Positions 22,032-34,040 of a stretch of 64,000 bases of DNA are shown here, one piece after another. The stretch comes from Brachypodius melanocephalos (lineage: Eukaryota; Chordata; Aves; Passeriformes; Pycnonotidae). Positions within the stretch are counted from its first letter, which is position 1; every line of letters begins with the position of its first letter. Both the position numbers and the translations under genes were made by a program. The stretch is from NCBI GenBank assembly GCA_013398615.1, contig VZSR01000028.1:9117546-9181545 (forward strand), in the 5' to 3' direction. The notes beneath the pieces were generated by a model that saw only the letters and a program-made list of their open reading frames with translations, ran no database searches and was not told the DNA's origin.

Positions 22032-24470
22032 AAGCAGGGCCCTTTTCATGCTGTGATAAACAAGGAGTCTGTGCCTTATCTCACTTCTACCCTCTAACAT
22101 GAGGGCTGCTGCAACAAAGAATCTCCAAGGGTGTAACAAAAAGCCAAGTACAGGCACTGGTGTGTGTTGTCCTCCTGCTTTCTGAGTGATAGTTAACACT
22201 GATAGATGTGGAGCTAATGTGCAGTTGCCCCATTTGTGCTCCACTCCTACTCTTCTAACTGTAGAAAGGCTGTTTGGATTTCCCGTTGGAGGCTCAATGC
22301 AGAGCTGCTAGTGAGCTTCTCTGCTCTCTCAGACAGCCTCTATTCAGGGCAGCAGTGATGTTTACCTGCATAGGTTTGAAACCAATGAATGCCATTGTTT
22401 TCCAATAAAATTTGGATTCCTTTGGTTTGGGGGTTTTTTTGGTGGTGTTTTGTGTTCACACTTTCGTCCCTTTCTGTTTAGTAGGGAGCTGTCTCCTGGA
22501 CTGACCATATCAAGTGCCTCTAGTGTCCCTGTCTACCAGGAGAACCATTAGGAAATTTTGGCTGTACTCTGGAGCAAGCTGCAGTGCTCTCTTTTGCTCT
22601 TGGGTTTCCTGCTGCATAGCAAAGCATGGGAACAGTAGGCTTAGGCTTAGAGAGACAAGCTGGAAACTTGTGGCTGCTTCTTGAAAGGAGGAATAAAGAG
22701 AGATACCCATTTAAAATCAAACAAAACCCAAACCAAACACATCTGAACTGTGCTTACCAGTCACTAAGAGATTTTAATTGCCTTAAACTCAAGATAGATA
22801 AATATTATCACTGACTAAAATGGCACTAATTTTTGAGAGTGAGACTATACAACACTTACAACAATTTTCAGATAAACCACCCCTGGCCTGCAACCTTCTC
22901 TCTGTCTGAGGGATAGCAATCCTTCTGCTTGCGGGAAGGCTGTGAGTCCAGTTAGTGCTATTGTCAACAGCCATCAGGAAGACACTGACCTTGCACTTTT
23001 TCAGGCCTCAACAGCTCAGTTCACTTACTCTCCTTAATTGCAAATAGCATTAAAACTTTTTTGTCCTCATACCTATCTTGGAAGAACATGGATTTGCCCG
23101 CTTGACAATTACTAAAACTCAGAAAAACTAGACTTTGGGTTTGTTGCTGCATAACAGCTTTAGTCAATAATTTCATAGCACGTTACAAGACTTGAAAAAA
23201 ACTTAAAAATAAGTTCGTTTTTCCTACTGCATAGGGTTTTACTACTGACTGTTGAGAGGCATTCTAGAAGAAATTAAGGCTCAAATTTGCTTTCCAAACA
23301 AGAATATGAAAGTCCTGGATTCATTCAGGGGATGTGGAGTAGGTAAACTTAACACCATGCATTTAGAAGTCAACTGTTTTAACTACCTTCTTTCAGTATT
23401 CTTACAAGATTTTAGAAATCAAGATTTTTTTTTTTCCATGTCCAATTGCACTTAATGGAAGGAAAGAACATGGTCATTAAAGGCCGTCTTGTCTGAACAA
23501 GGTAATCATATTAAATTAAAAGGCACCGGCAGTACAAGTTACTGCTAGCAAAGAGCCCAGCCAGACAATATGAACAAAGCCAATTGGTTCAGCATTTCAG
23601 TGCTCAGGGAGATGAGTGATTTTAATGATACAAAACATTTTGGTTGCAAACCTATCTTTGACTTAAGAGATTGCCTTCTTGTTAATTGTCTTAGTATTTA
23701 TTTTGTTTAAGAGGGGGATTTTAACAAAATGTAGATCACATAAGGTCCTGTACTCCATGACTGGAGGTCAAGACTAGCCTAAGTCAATGCAAGGAAGTAT
23801 TGTCTTGGGCACCAGAAAAAATGTTAAAGGAGGAGTAAATTCAACATTACCTAAGTAGTGGCACTGGATTTTTCAGCAAACCTCTTCTTAAAGTTACCCC
23901 TAAGGAAGTAAATAGGTGGTGGTCATCTGTTCAGCTCCTCTACCAGGAAGGAATGATCTTGGTGAATCTTTAGGTGCCTAACACTTAGTAGGAAGATTGA
24001 AAGACAGGGAGGATCATGGCCTTGATTTGTTCGACCATCTCTCTAAATTTTTAGTATTTTCATGTACAGAATGTCAGGTTTTTTGTTGTTGTTTTGCGGG
24101 TGGTTTTGGTTTTTTTCTCCCTGAAACAGTGAAAACTGTTTGGGATGAACTTGCATTGGTCTTTCATTTTATTCTATTAATTATTTGTTGTAGTATACTA
24201 TCCTCAGACATCCTTAGGTAGAGAAGGAGAGCTAATCTAACAGCGCTTGAGAAATATCTCCAGCGAACCTGACTCAAACATATGCTCATATCAGTCAAAC
24301 CACCCTGGTGTCTAATTGGAAAACACCAGTAAATCTGCTTTGGCACTTCTCATCCTCTCCACCTCTGTCTCGGCTCTTCTGTGGAATAACTACCCAAAGT
24401 TCCTCTGCTCCCAACACCAATTTTGAGTTTCAGAGAGGGTTTATGACTTGCTTCCCTTCTCTCCCCAATT
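22032..24470. other. Intergenic sequence upstream of the UNC80 CpG island
   Basis: AT-rich DNA with a G/T-rich run near 22425-22450 and poly-T tracts near 23426 and 24080. I see no exon, RNA gene or dated repeat. Distal regulatory elements of UNC80 may be present but are not identifiable by eye. Confidence 0.6.
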
Positions 24471-24739
24471 GGGAGGGAGGGAGGAAGACGGCGGGCCGGG
24501 GAAGGGGGAGGGTAAAGGCGGGGGGGTGCAGAGGGAGGAAGTCGCTCTCTCAGGAAGGCTCTGGGATGCTCTGCGAATCCCTCTGGCTGCGGACTGGCGG
24601 GGCTTCCCAACTTTGCGGTGGCAGCAGCCCTGTTGCTGCGGGTCTGGCGCGGTGCGGGAAGTTTGGCGGGCGGTGCCTCGGCCGCCCCCGCCCGCCCCCG
24701 GCCCCGTCAGCGCCCGCCCGCTCCGGGCGCCGGGCTCGG

Positions 24740-24767
24740 GGAGCTGTCCACAGAGGGAGGTGCTGAA
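24740..24767 (-). promoter_or_regulatory. Expanded RE1/NRSE-like motif (candidate REST site)
   Basis: On the minus strand the two RE1 half sites are TTCAGCACC (24759-24767, exact) and GGACAGCTCC (24740-24749, one mismatch to GGACAGCGCC). They are separated by 9 bp instead of the canonical 2. REST is known to bind some half-site pairs with enlarged spacing. REST silences neuronal genes in non-neuronal cells, which fits UNC80. Binding here is inferred. Confidence 0.5.
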
Positions 24768-24838
24768 GGCACGGAGGAAGCTGAAGGACGCGGACATCTT
24801 CGCTGCTCCCCCCCCGCCTAATTTCCTCCCTGCCTTCT

Positions 24839-24850
24839 GCAGCCATTTTG
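24839..24850 (-). promoter_or_regulatory. YY1-like motif near UNC80 start
   Basis: GCAGCCATTTTG resembles the reverse of the YY1 core (AANATGGC). YY1 sites are common just downstream of CpG-island transcription starts, so it may mark the start region. The match is short. Confidence 0.4.
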
Positions 24851-24887
24851 CACCAGCGGAGTTGAGGGAGGGGGCGGGCTGCGGGGA

Positions 24888-24905
24888 ATGGAGGGGAGAG
24901 GGTGA
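24888..24905 (+). other. Upstream ORF 1 in the putative UNC80 5' leader
   Basis: A five-codon frame (MEGRG then TGA) with G at -3 and G at +4. It would be present in the mRNA only if transcription starts upstream of it. Confidence 0.45.
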
Positions 24906-24933
24906 AGAGAGTTGCGGAGAGCGAGAGGCGGCC

Positions 24934-24963
24934 ATGGGAGAGCCCGGCTGGTGTGTCTGCTGA
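24934..24963 (+). other. Upstream ORF 2 in the putative UNC80 5' leader
   Basis: A nine-codon frame (MGEPGWCVC then TGA) whose start sits in GCGGCCATGG, an optimal Kozak context. It ends 25 bases before the UNC80 start codon and is in a different frame. It could lower or regulate initiation at the main ATG if it is within the transcript. Confidence 0.5.
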
Positions 24964-24988
24964 GACTGCGGCAGCTGTCACCGGCATC

Positions 24989-25080
24989 ATGGTGAAAAGG
25001 AAAAGCTCAGAGGGCCAGGAGCAGGAGAGTGGCCGTGGCATCCCTCTGCCCATCCAGACCTTCCTATGGAGGCAAACCAG
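24989..25080 (+). CDS. UNC80: UNC80 exon 1 (start codon, residues 1-30)
   Basis: UNC80 is a very large (over 3,200-residue) HEAT/ARM-repeat-type scaffold. With UNC79 and a FAM155 subunit it supports the NALCN sodium-leak channel at the neuronal plasma membrane. This exon opens with MVKRKSSEGQEQESGRGIPL and ends in QTFLWRQT plus two bases of the next codon, matching the known vertebrate N terminus. The ATG has A at -3 and G at +4. The donor is GTAAGA. The family-conserved N terminus, not just the first ATG, decided the start. Confidence 0.96.
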
Positions 25081-26359
25081 GTAAGAGCAGCGCACTTGGG
25101 ATGCAGCTGCAACAGGGCAGTGGAAGTGTGAAGGGGGGTGCGGGACAGCTGCTGCCCGGTGGCAGGGAGGATGTGGTTATTACTGCAGCTGCAACGTGAA
25201 GGCGTGAAAAAAACCCTGGATTTTGTACTCAGTATAGAGCAATTTGTGTGTATCGGGTATGGAAGGAGTCTCAAGGCAGCTTAACCTAGTGGCAGTCCCG
25301 GGCAGCTCCTTGATTTGACTTTAAACCATTCATGTCTGTGTTTTTCTATGCCCCTTTCCCCTCCTCCCTGTCCCGTGTTCCCCATCCCGTCGTCTATCCC
25401 CGCCATCCCCCATCTTTTAAGAGAACTCAAGGAGCTTCTTGTAGCAGAAGCAGCATCCCTCAGTGCTGCACCAGACCTGCAGCTTTGCTTCCATCTGTAT
25501 ATGCAGCCGTCCTGGAAGTGTAATCTATGCTCTGAGAGGTCAGCATGCAAACAGACATGTCAAAGTCTCACCTTATTTCACAGGACTGGAGAGTGAGGGA
25601 TTGGAGATGTGTGAGGGACTAGCTGAATGTATGGCTTGTGCTTTATGTTCCTTGTGAATCCTGTCAGTCTCCTATCCTAGCAGGATTCTGAATTGAAAAC
25701 ATTGTGGGGGCAGTGGGGGAGGTTGGAAGATTTGAAGGTTGTGGCTCTAATTTAAGGCCTCAGTCACAAAATCCCCTTATGCCACAGTGTCCTTCAAAAT
25801 AAAATAAAAGAAACTCTGCAACAAGGTGACCTGATTATTTTTTTTTTTTTTTTATATTTACTGTGATCTCATTCTGGAGGAGAATGCTAGAGGGTGGGTG
25901 TTCTCTACATGCAGCATACAGGCCTGCACTTCACCATAAGCCTTCCACATCAGCAGCTGTGCAGAAAAAAATATTTAATACAGAACTGGCAAGCTGATCT
26001 CTGGCTTAAAATAGAGGCAATGCAAAGTTCAGTAGTATTTAACAAATTTTAAACAGAATGTGTTGAAAATCTTTGACTGAGGTAAAATGGCTGAAAACTG
26101 TCCGATGGAAGATTTTATCCCTGGGAACTTGTGGGCTGAATTAAATACCTCTTGACATACCAGGGTGGGCACTTTTTCTTCTGGAAAAGATAACAGCATT
26201 TATCAGATGTCATCAACAGGTATCTCAACATAGTTTTGGCTTATGGCTTCCTTTACATTGAGTTTCTCAGCCTTCTAACATGAGAGGAATCCTAAAAATA
26301 ACTAAGGGAAATACATGTTGATGTGCTGGCTCTCTAATGCTGCTTCTCCTTTCTTTCAG
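25081..26359 (+). other. UNC80: UNC80 intron 1
   Basis: The 5' part is an extension of the CpG island. It contains a poly-T tract at about 25,838-25,853. No exon or repeat family is recognised. Confidence 0.8.
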
Positions 26360-26408
26360 TGCATTTTTAAGACCTAAACTGGGGAAACAATATGAAGCTT
26401 CCTGTGTG
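26360..26408 (+). CDS. UNC80: UNC80 exon 2 (residues 31-47)
   Basis: A 49-nt exon completing a split serine codon and encoding AFLRPKLGKQYEASCV. The acceptor is CTTTCAG and the donor GTATGT. Conserved in vertebrate UNC80; too short to show as an open frame on its own. It ends in phase 0. Confidence 0.95.
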
Positions 26409-29400
26409 GTATGTACATGGTTCTCTTTTTCAATGTTTGTAAGTAACTAGCTTTGCATGCAAATCAATCTGACCATAGTGGCTGATCAGAAAGCTCCTCA
26501 GATTACACCAAAAGTGGATTTAGTCCATTCAGCTTCATTTTGTACTTTTATCACATGAAGGATTTGAAATTGTTCCCATATAGAAAATTTGAGTATCATA
26601 TCCATCTTTACACACAATAAAAATAATTTATTTGGATATTAGTAATAAGTAATCCATTAGTAACGCTGTAGTAATTAAATAAATATTTACATAGACAAAC
26701 TGAGCTGTGACAGTCTGGGTCCAACCTTTCAGTTCATCCTATGTGGATGTGCTTTTGTGTGAGATTGATGTAATTTCTGTCTGTGATTGCTGAAGGTTTT
26801 TCAAGCTTAAAATATGGAAAATCTAAACAATGCTAACAGGCTTTGAACAATACTTTTACTATTGTGTAACATGGGAAACCCTTCTACTGGAAATTAGAGG
26901 GGGCATATCTTATCAGAATGATTGAGGAGAGGCTGTTGTGCAGATACAAATAACTCTTATCTCTAATTATACTTCAAATAAAGCCTTAAGTTACTGCAAA
27001 AAAGGAGGAAAAAGGGAAGGCATGAAGCAGGTTCAAATAAGATGGGTATCTAGAGAATTTCAGAATTCCTTGAATGGTTGCTTGTCTTTGGATTACTTAA
27101 AGTACATTAGTCAATTGCAGCCAAACTTGACAGAGTGGAAAAATTTGGTCTGGACATGTATCTTAATAGTTTTAAATTCTTAGGTCACTCTGCAGGAATT
27201 TTCTGACTTCCTTCTCACAAGGCATTAGGCTGAAGAAGCTTTATCTGTTGCTGAGTCATTTTCTTCTAAGAAATCCATAAATTTTTCAGAGTTTTTGCTA
27301 GATACCAAATAGAGATAGAGGAGTGCTGGCTTAGTGTGTTGGTGAGTAAAATATTCAAATCTAACATATGCAGCAAAAAGCATCATCACTGGTTAATTCC
27401 CAGCTGACAGTATCTTGTTGTTGAGAGGCTGGAAAATGGAGCTGCTTATGTCCTTTACCAGGCGCCTCAGCAGTGTGCAGGAGCCATGCCTTGGAGAACC
27501 TCTAATCTGGGGCTGTGGCTTCATCTGTGGGCTCATACCTGTTACTGTTGGGTAGAGGGACAGAGCTTCCTTCTCTCTGCCTTTTCTGTGATGTACCTGT
27601 CTGCCTGTAACTTCCTTTGCTTCCTCCTGTGCTGTTGACATCAGGTCCCCAAGGCTAATTCTAAAGCACCTTTCTTCTGTGAGCACATACAGGAATTTAC
27701 GAACTGTAATAAACAAACTGCACCCCAAAACCCCCTAGACTGCAAGGCAATGTAAATTACATGCTTCAGCCAAGAAAAAGGGAGCTCTGAAAAAAAGGCC
27801 TTTCATAAAGATCCAATAGATTTCTACCTCTTGGACAAAGAACTTGATTCTTCTCCAGTTCTTAATGTAATCTTTGAATTATGGTAGAAAACTTTCAAAG
27901 GTGGAACTTAGTTTTGAGGAATTTGTGGGTTACAGCCTGAACTGACAGGTTTGCTGCCTTCTGCTTGGTCTGTTTCCTCTACCTACTGGTGCACAGGAAT
28001 ATCTGCTGTAGTGGTTTCAAGTTAGTCAACCTGTTTAACCTGTGTAGTCCAGAGGTATATCCATATTTAATTGGTTAATCAGCCTGTCAACATTCAAAGC
28101 CGGTCACTAATTTGTTTTTGCCACGGCTTTCTTCCATCAATGCAAAACCAGCACATCTGCCCACACCAATACCTCCTATTTTATCCAGTGAAGCAGTAGA
28201 ATTCTGTGTGCAGGGGTGAGACAGGATTTCTGGAACTTGGCAGGTACTTGCCTTGTCTTCTGAAACCTCCTGCTGACTATCTAACACCCCTGTATTGACT
28301 AGTGTGCCTAACAATACTATGCACCTGTTACATGATCTATCCTTTTATAATTCTCCAGCCAGAATTGTTGTAGGCATGTCTATAGGCTGTTAACTGTCTG
28401 GCAATGCATATGGCACAACATTATGCAGTACTGTTATTATTCTTGGCTCTAAACTTGCTGCAGTAGAATTTGCTGTGTATTTTGTGTTGAGGAAGCAGAT
28501 GTTGGAGTCTGAGATTCAGTGAGTACAGCATCTGGTCTGCAAAAACATATTCCATTGTTTCTTTGAGCTTTGCTTTATACCATAATACTTGAGGAAAAAA
28601 ATGGCCCTTTCATTGCATTGTTCTCTTTACCTGAACCATTACACTTACTTCGTTTGGTCTATGAATAATAGCCTTTAAGTTGAAGATAAATACCCTCCCC
28701 CATACATTGTCTACATCTAAACATGTTTGTGCCTCAGTATGTATTTAATGTTCTTCCTCCTCCCCATTCTGAAGCTGTTGTGCCCTGACACGAGGTCATT
28801 CCTAATGTGCAGAGTCAAAGCTGTACCTGACCTCACAGGAAAGCATGTGAGTGCTGTACAAAGCTAATGCATTTTTTGGGTCATGGCAAGGAACTCAAAG
28901 ACATGCTTAAATTCTTCTGGTTTGCATTGGTCACAGAAGAACTCAAGTGTTTTCTGGAGGATCCTGCAAATTCAAAGTTTCCCTCTTTTGTGTTTGTTTT
29001 GTGGGGTTTTTTTGGCTTTTTGTTGTTGTTGTTTAGTTGTTGGTTTGTATTTTTTGTTGTTGGTTGGTTGGTGTTTTGTTTTGTTTTTTTTGTTTGTTTG
29101 TTTGTTTGTTTGTTCTCCCTTTGTTTTTGAAAATGTAATTACATGTTTTGTTATTATGTGTAATAAAGTATAGCCATGGAACAAAGCTCAGAAAGAGACC
29201 ACCTTTATTTTATCCAGCCAATGGACATGGTTGCAGAAAACTGAATTTCTGTAAGTAGTGTTTGGCATCTTTGTTTCATTACTTGTGAATGTTTATACTA
29301 TTGGTGTGTTTAGTAAAAAATGAAGTCTTGCCATCCCTTGTGCTACGACTTCCTAGGTTCCCAGATCTTTCTAGGAACTCTTCCTTGCTCAGTGGACCTG

Positions 29401-32400
29401 CCCCAGACTGACAGTACTATCTGCCTGCACTTCAAGCTCTTTCCACTCAGCCTGAAGTGACTCAGCAGTGGTCTCAGCTTTCCTCCATGATGCAGGCTGG
29501 GCTTTGGAAGGACTGGGCAGTGAGGTCCCCTCCAAGGACACAAGTTGAGTTCAAGAGGCTCTAACCATTTCTCTGTGTTTCTGCCATGATCCTTCAGTAC
29601 CTGCGCTGGGCTTAGCACTGGGCAGTCCTCTAGGGATGTTCCCTGGCACTCCAGGATGAAATTGGAGGTGCTGAGCTTCGCAATGTAACCTCTGGGAACC
29701 CATGGCAAACTCTGGGAACCTCTGTCAACCCCTGGCTGACGTCTTCCTGCCTTATGCAATTCACTGCAGGTACAGCTTCCCTGGGCTTAGGGCAGGGGAT
29801 GTTCATGCAACTCAAGAAAAAGCTTGTTAGGAAACCATGACAAAGGCCAGCCAGAATGCTGCTGAAATGGGAACAGGTAGCCTGAAGATGCCTAGACAAG
29901 AAGTACAGGACAGAGCAGACAGTGACACAAGAGCTGATCCTGGTCACAAGGAGTTTGGCAGCACCTTTGGTTGTTGGTGGAGATGAAGGTAAAAGGAGAA
30001 CAGCAGCAGTGGGAAGGCAGCCAGACAAAGCTGGCCACCACTCCCTGTGAAAACAGCTGTCACCACTAGGCTAAAAGGAAAAATGCTTGTGTAAGTGGTC
30101 CTGAGGGAGCTGAACACACACAGAGCACTGCTGAAAGGGGCTGTTTCTCCAGCCAAGGCACTAACTTCCCTCACTATCCCCTCGGCAGATGTTCTCTATC
30201 TGCCTTTGGTGTGTGTGGAGTCTTGCAGGCATGAACAAGCCTGCTATAAGTAGGTAGTTGTTTTCTCAGCCAAGCTGCAGCCCTGAGCCCTGAGGCTGTG
30301 GCTCTAGACATACCCACAGCATGACAGTATCTGTCTCCTGACTCACTTGCAGGGACCTTATTCAAACATTCTCATTCAGCCTTATTTAAGCAGGGAGTTC
30401 CTCTCAGCTGTAGCAGCAGTTGCTTAGTTTATGTGGGGTGAAAATAGGTTTTCTGCCCCAGTGTCTCTGTATTCCCTACAGCAGGTCCTGAAAGAGTAAA
30501 GCCATATCACACCAGAAAGGAGGCTCTCCAGGAGCAACACAGGACCTTGAATCTTGAGTGTCTGGTATAGACAGGAGCTGCACCTTTATGGAGAACTCCA
30601 GGCAAATTCCACAGGAAGGCTTGTCCAAAGAACTGCGTGTTCCTGTTGGTTTGCTTGTGCCAGTTCCCAGTGTGGGGCTTAGTGCCAATTCGTTGGTGTG
30701 CTGGCAGTGCATCCACAGCAGCAGTTTTGTACCAGGCAGTGCCTGTAGCAGCCATGGACATGCAGTGGTTTCCATGCAGCAGCTTTTGCATTTGCATTTT
30801 TCTGGCAACATATGATACTTCTGTCTCAGATGCTTGTGATCACATAAGCCATTCCAGAAGCTAATCTTTCAATGTAGTAATAGGAATATTTCGCTTTCTG
30901 CTTGGGCCTGGAAAGAACAAAAGAATCTGATGACTAACCACATAGGGAAATCTTCACAAGGGCTCAGCAGCCCAAAATGTTGTGATAAATACAAGCCTAA
31001 TCTAAAGACATAATTGCAAACTCCTTAGCTGCCTCTAAGTTTGAGTTTCTGCTTGAGTTTCTGAAGCTTGCAGACTGTGGGTCAAAGCTTTCAGAAGGAA
31101 ATTGCTGGGGAACTTTCTACCTGATGCCATTGAAGTACCCAGGAATGACACCTTGAATAGAAAGCCAGGGAGCAACAAGGTGTCTTCTGTCACACTTCAG
31201 AACAGTGTTGGTGTTCCCAGTGATTTTTTTAAAAATCCCTTTGCCCTGCAAACTGAACAGCTTTGTCAACTCTACTAAAGTGTGAGCTTATGGTTCAACT
31301 TTTGTGTTGGAGGTGAGATAATTCAATTCAATAAGCCTCAGTCAGCACTGGTGCTTGGCAGGCCTTTCAGTGAGCTAATCCAGCTCACTAACATGGGTAG
31401 GAGCTACTTACCTCTGTACTGATCTTCCTTTTGGCCTATGTAGAGGCTTGGCTTGGTTGAATGAAGGATTCGATGAGCCCCAGAGCTGATGGATGAGTGG
31501 AAATAGGAGTGTGTGGCTGGAGCAATGACTAAGGAGTGGTCCCTGTCCTCTTTTGATAAAAATAAGTAAAATCTCTTGTTTTTCACTGGCTGTTTCAAAA
31601 TTGGTGGTATTTTTAACAATGCACCTCTTGTTCTGGGCATACTTTATTTCTTTGCTCCCCTATTTTGTTATGTAGCAATTCTTTGACTGGGATACTTACT
31701 GTAAATCTTTGTTGTCTTTATACTAATGCACTATCTGTCCTGCTGTGAATCCTGACTGGAATAGACTAGTCAGGCCTTACAATGAGTACTTTGCTCCCTG
31801 TCCTGTCCAGGCTTTCAAAGCATCAGTATCCTTTCATTTTACCCCATTCCTGAACTGATAGGACTGAATGGCAGCAGACTGTTTTCCTTTCAGATGCTGT
31901 GGCCCCCAGCACATCACTTTAAAGGTGACTTGAAGCATCCCTTCCCTGGTAGACAGGTTATCCATTCCTGATGCTAAGAACCACATATTGCTGACGACAT
32001 GATGCATGGCACATTATTTTTGACTAATCCTCGGGAAGCCAGTGTTTTTTTCCATGTATTACAGCAAATGCCCTCCAATTTCAGCCATAAGGGAAGTGTA
32101 TTACATTTTCTGACTGCAACCTGGTGTTTCTAAGTAGGTGGGCAGTGTGACCTTCTGCACACTGATATTTGTTGGCAGCTCTGATGGTTATTACCAGTAT
32201 TTCAGGGTTCAGTCTGTTGGCATAGTCTTAGTCCTCTCTAATGGATAGGTGTGTGTTTCTGTTCTGGCCAGAGCAGAACTGGATGCTGTAAAACCGCAAT
32301 GTTGCAGCACTGTGCTTGCATCAGGACAGCCAGCCCCTCAGTAGAGGAGCTCGTGTCTGCCCACACCACAAACTGAGAGAACAAATGTGCCCAGCTGCTG

Positions 32401-33503
32401 GGACAGGCAGGAGAGTGCCTGTTAGCACAGGTTAGCATGCCCTGCTTGGGAGTGGCTGCTCCTCCAGGAGAGCATGTTTTGACACGCTCATTTTGCTCTT
32501 CTTCTCTGTAACTATTCTTGTTACCACCCTCTCAACTTTACAGGAAAAACAATTGATATGACTAGTGTTGCAGGATGAGCTTTATGAGTTTGGAGTGAGG
32601 GCCTTTGAAACATCTTTTGGGCAACAGTTTCTTGTTTGCTGATAAAATTGGTGACACAGCTTGTGAGCAAATAGGTAGCCATGAGGTTAAGCTGGTTTAT
32701 ATAAAGGACATGTATTGTCATTATCTCTGCTATAAGTACTTCAGAGAAGGAATATAAATGCACTTGTGACCTATAATGAGGTCTTTGTATCTGATCAGAG
32801 CAATAATTTATTGAAAGTTTTTATTTTATTTATTGGAGCAACTAACAATAAGGAGCTTCCTTAGGGATTTCAGCAGCAGATAGCCTTATTTTGTGTTTCT
32901 TGAGGTGGAAGTAATGAACTTGCTGCAGCCATCAGCTCCATAAGTGTTCACAAAACCATTAGATCACAGCTCGACAAAAAATTTTTGTACACTGATAATT
33001 TTTTGTGACAGGGTGTGAAAACATTTCCTAAGGCCCATATACCTTTAGTGGTTTGCCCTTTATGTTACACTAAACTAAGAGAACATTTTTAAGGATATCC
33101 AGCACTCAGCTCCACAAACACAGGCTTTTCCTAGCTCCTGTGGCTTCTAACAGTATTACTGGCATGACCAGCACAACTGTGAGTCAGGATTACTGGCTTT
33201 ACACAGCACAGCTGCAAGTCTGGCTTGATGTCATCCCTTACTAATATACAGATGATACTTGCTTCAGTTCTCTTACATTGCAGAAAATATATTGCATAGT
33301 CCATTCATTTCTTAGTCAAGTATATCCATATGTCTGGTGAGCTGTAGTTACAGTCTGTATTTTTCAGGACAAATACTATAAAATTTTCTTCAGTTATACA
33401 ATTAAGAGATTAGAGGTTTGAAAAAGAGGGTATTCATGTACTGGAAGGAGTGTGCAGAAATAAACACAATGTCTTTTTTTTTTTTTTTCTTCTCACTTTT
33501 TAG
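26409..33503 (+). other. UNC80: UNC80 intron 2 (7.1 kb)
   Basis: The largest intron in the window. It contains a T/G low-complexity block with a (TTTG)n array at about 28,990-29,115 and a GC-richer stretch (about 29,340-30,360) with chance minus-strand frames. A long T tract precedes the exon 3 acceptor. I recognise no gene or retroelement family. Confidence 0.7.
28990..29115 (+). repeat. T/G-rich low-complexity block with (TTTG)n microsatellite
   Basis: Runs of GTTGTTGTTG and TTTTGTTTTG lead into six or so pure TTTG units ending near 29,113. It is a simple repeat, probably length-variable. Confidence 0.9.
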
Positions 33504-33660
33504 TCTTTTGAACGGGTTTTAGTAGAAAACAAGCTGCATGGCCTTTCTCCAGCTCTCTCTGAAGCCATCCAGAGCATTTCTCGCTGGGAACTTGTCCAAG
33601 CTGCACTCCCTCATGTGCTGCACTGCACTGCAACGTTGCTCTCCAACCGGAACAAGCTAG
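33504..33660 (+). CDS. UNC80: UNC80 exon 3 (residues 48-99)
   Basis: Encodes SFERVLVENKLHGLSPALSE through HCTATLLSNRNKL and the first base of a glycine codon. These are amphipathic helical segments of the conserved N-terminal UNC80 domain. A run of about 18 T residues precedes the TTTTTAG acceptor; the donor is GTTAGT. Frame continues exactly from exon 2 into exon 4. Confidence 0.96.
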
Positions 33661-34018
33661 GTTAGTGCTTGTGTGAGGTTGTTTTCCATTATTGAAGCTA
33701 TCGGTTAAAATGTGACAGATTGCTGCTCAGGGTTCCAACAAATTCTAAATCCTCAGAATCCTAATTAGTTTCTTTTGGGGATTGCCTTTCTTAATGATTG
33801 TCTTTCTCATTTATAGAAGGGTAACCTGTGAAAAATTCCCCAGTTGTCTGATGAGCTAAAGAGTCAGACATGTTCAGTAACATTTTGCTAGCTATTTCCC
33901 AGCAATAATAGAACATACTTGAGCACTCAGCAGGCATGGATTCTCTGAAGGAATATGTATTTTTTCAAGGCATGCTGTAGTGGTCAGTTGCAGCAGGTAC
34001 TTTTAATATCTTCAGTTT

Positions 34019-34040
34019 GGGGGGGGGCGGGGGGGGGCGG
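34019..34040 (+). repeat. G-run (G9 C G9 C G2), potential G-quadruplex
   Basis: Two runs of nine Gs separated by single Cs in UNC80 intron 3, about 360 bp past exon 3. Such runs can fold as G-quadruplexes and influence splicing, and are also error-prone in sequencing. Confidence 0.9.

Larger units (their letters stand above)
24470..25085 (+). promoter_or_regulatory. UNC80: UNC80 CpG-island promoter region
   Basis: GC content rises sharply from about 24,474 and CpGs are dense through the first coding exon. GC boxes (CCGCCCCCGCCC type) lie near 24,680-24,705 and a GGGGGCGGGCT run near 24,870. No TATA box is evident, as is usual for CpG-island promoters. The region also contains an expanded RE1-like motif (24740-24767), a YY1-like site (24839-24850) and two short upstream ORFs. 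The transcription start is not visible from sequence. Confidence 0.8.

Noticed and set aside
24448..24963. 171-codon plus-strand frame through the CpG island
   Set aside because: GC-rich DNA has few stops. The frame lacks conserved sequence and ends at the uORF stop just before the UNC80 ATG; only its last nine codons matter, as a uORF.
24441..25095. Overlapping minus-strand frames of 164 and 181 codons over the UNC80 promoter
   Set aside because: Low-complexity Pro/Ser/Arg translations of GC-rich sequence, with no domain and no independent evidence of an antisense gene.
28867..29173. Hydrophobic Phe/Leu/Val-rich frames that look like membrane proteins
   Set aside because: They are translations of the T/G-rich low-complexity block and (TTTG)n repeat.
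29343..30028. Overlapping minus-strand frames of 138 and 132 codons in UNC80 intron 2
   Set aside because: They lie in a locally GC-richer stretch and show no family features.
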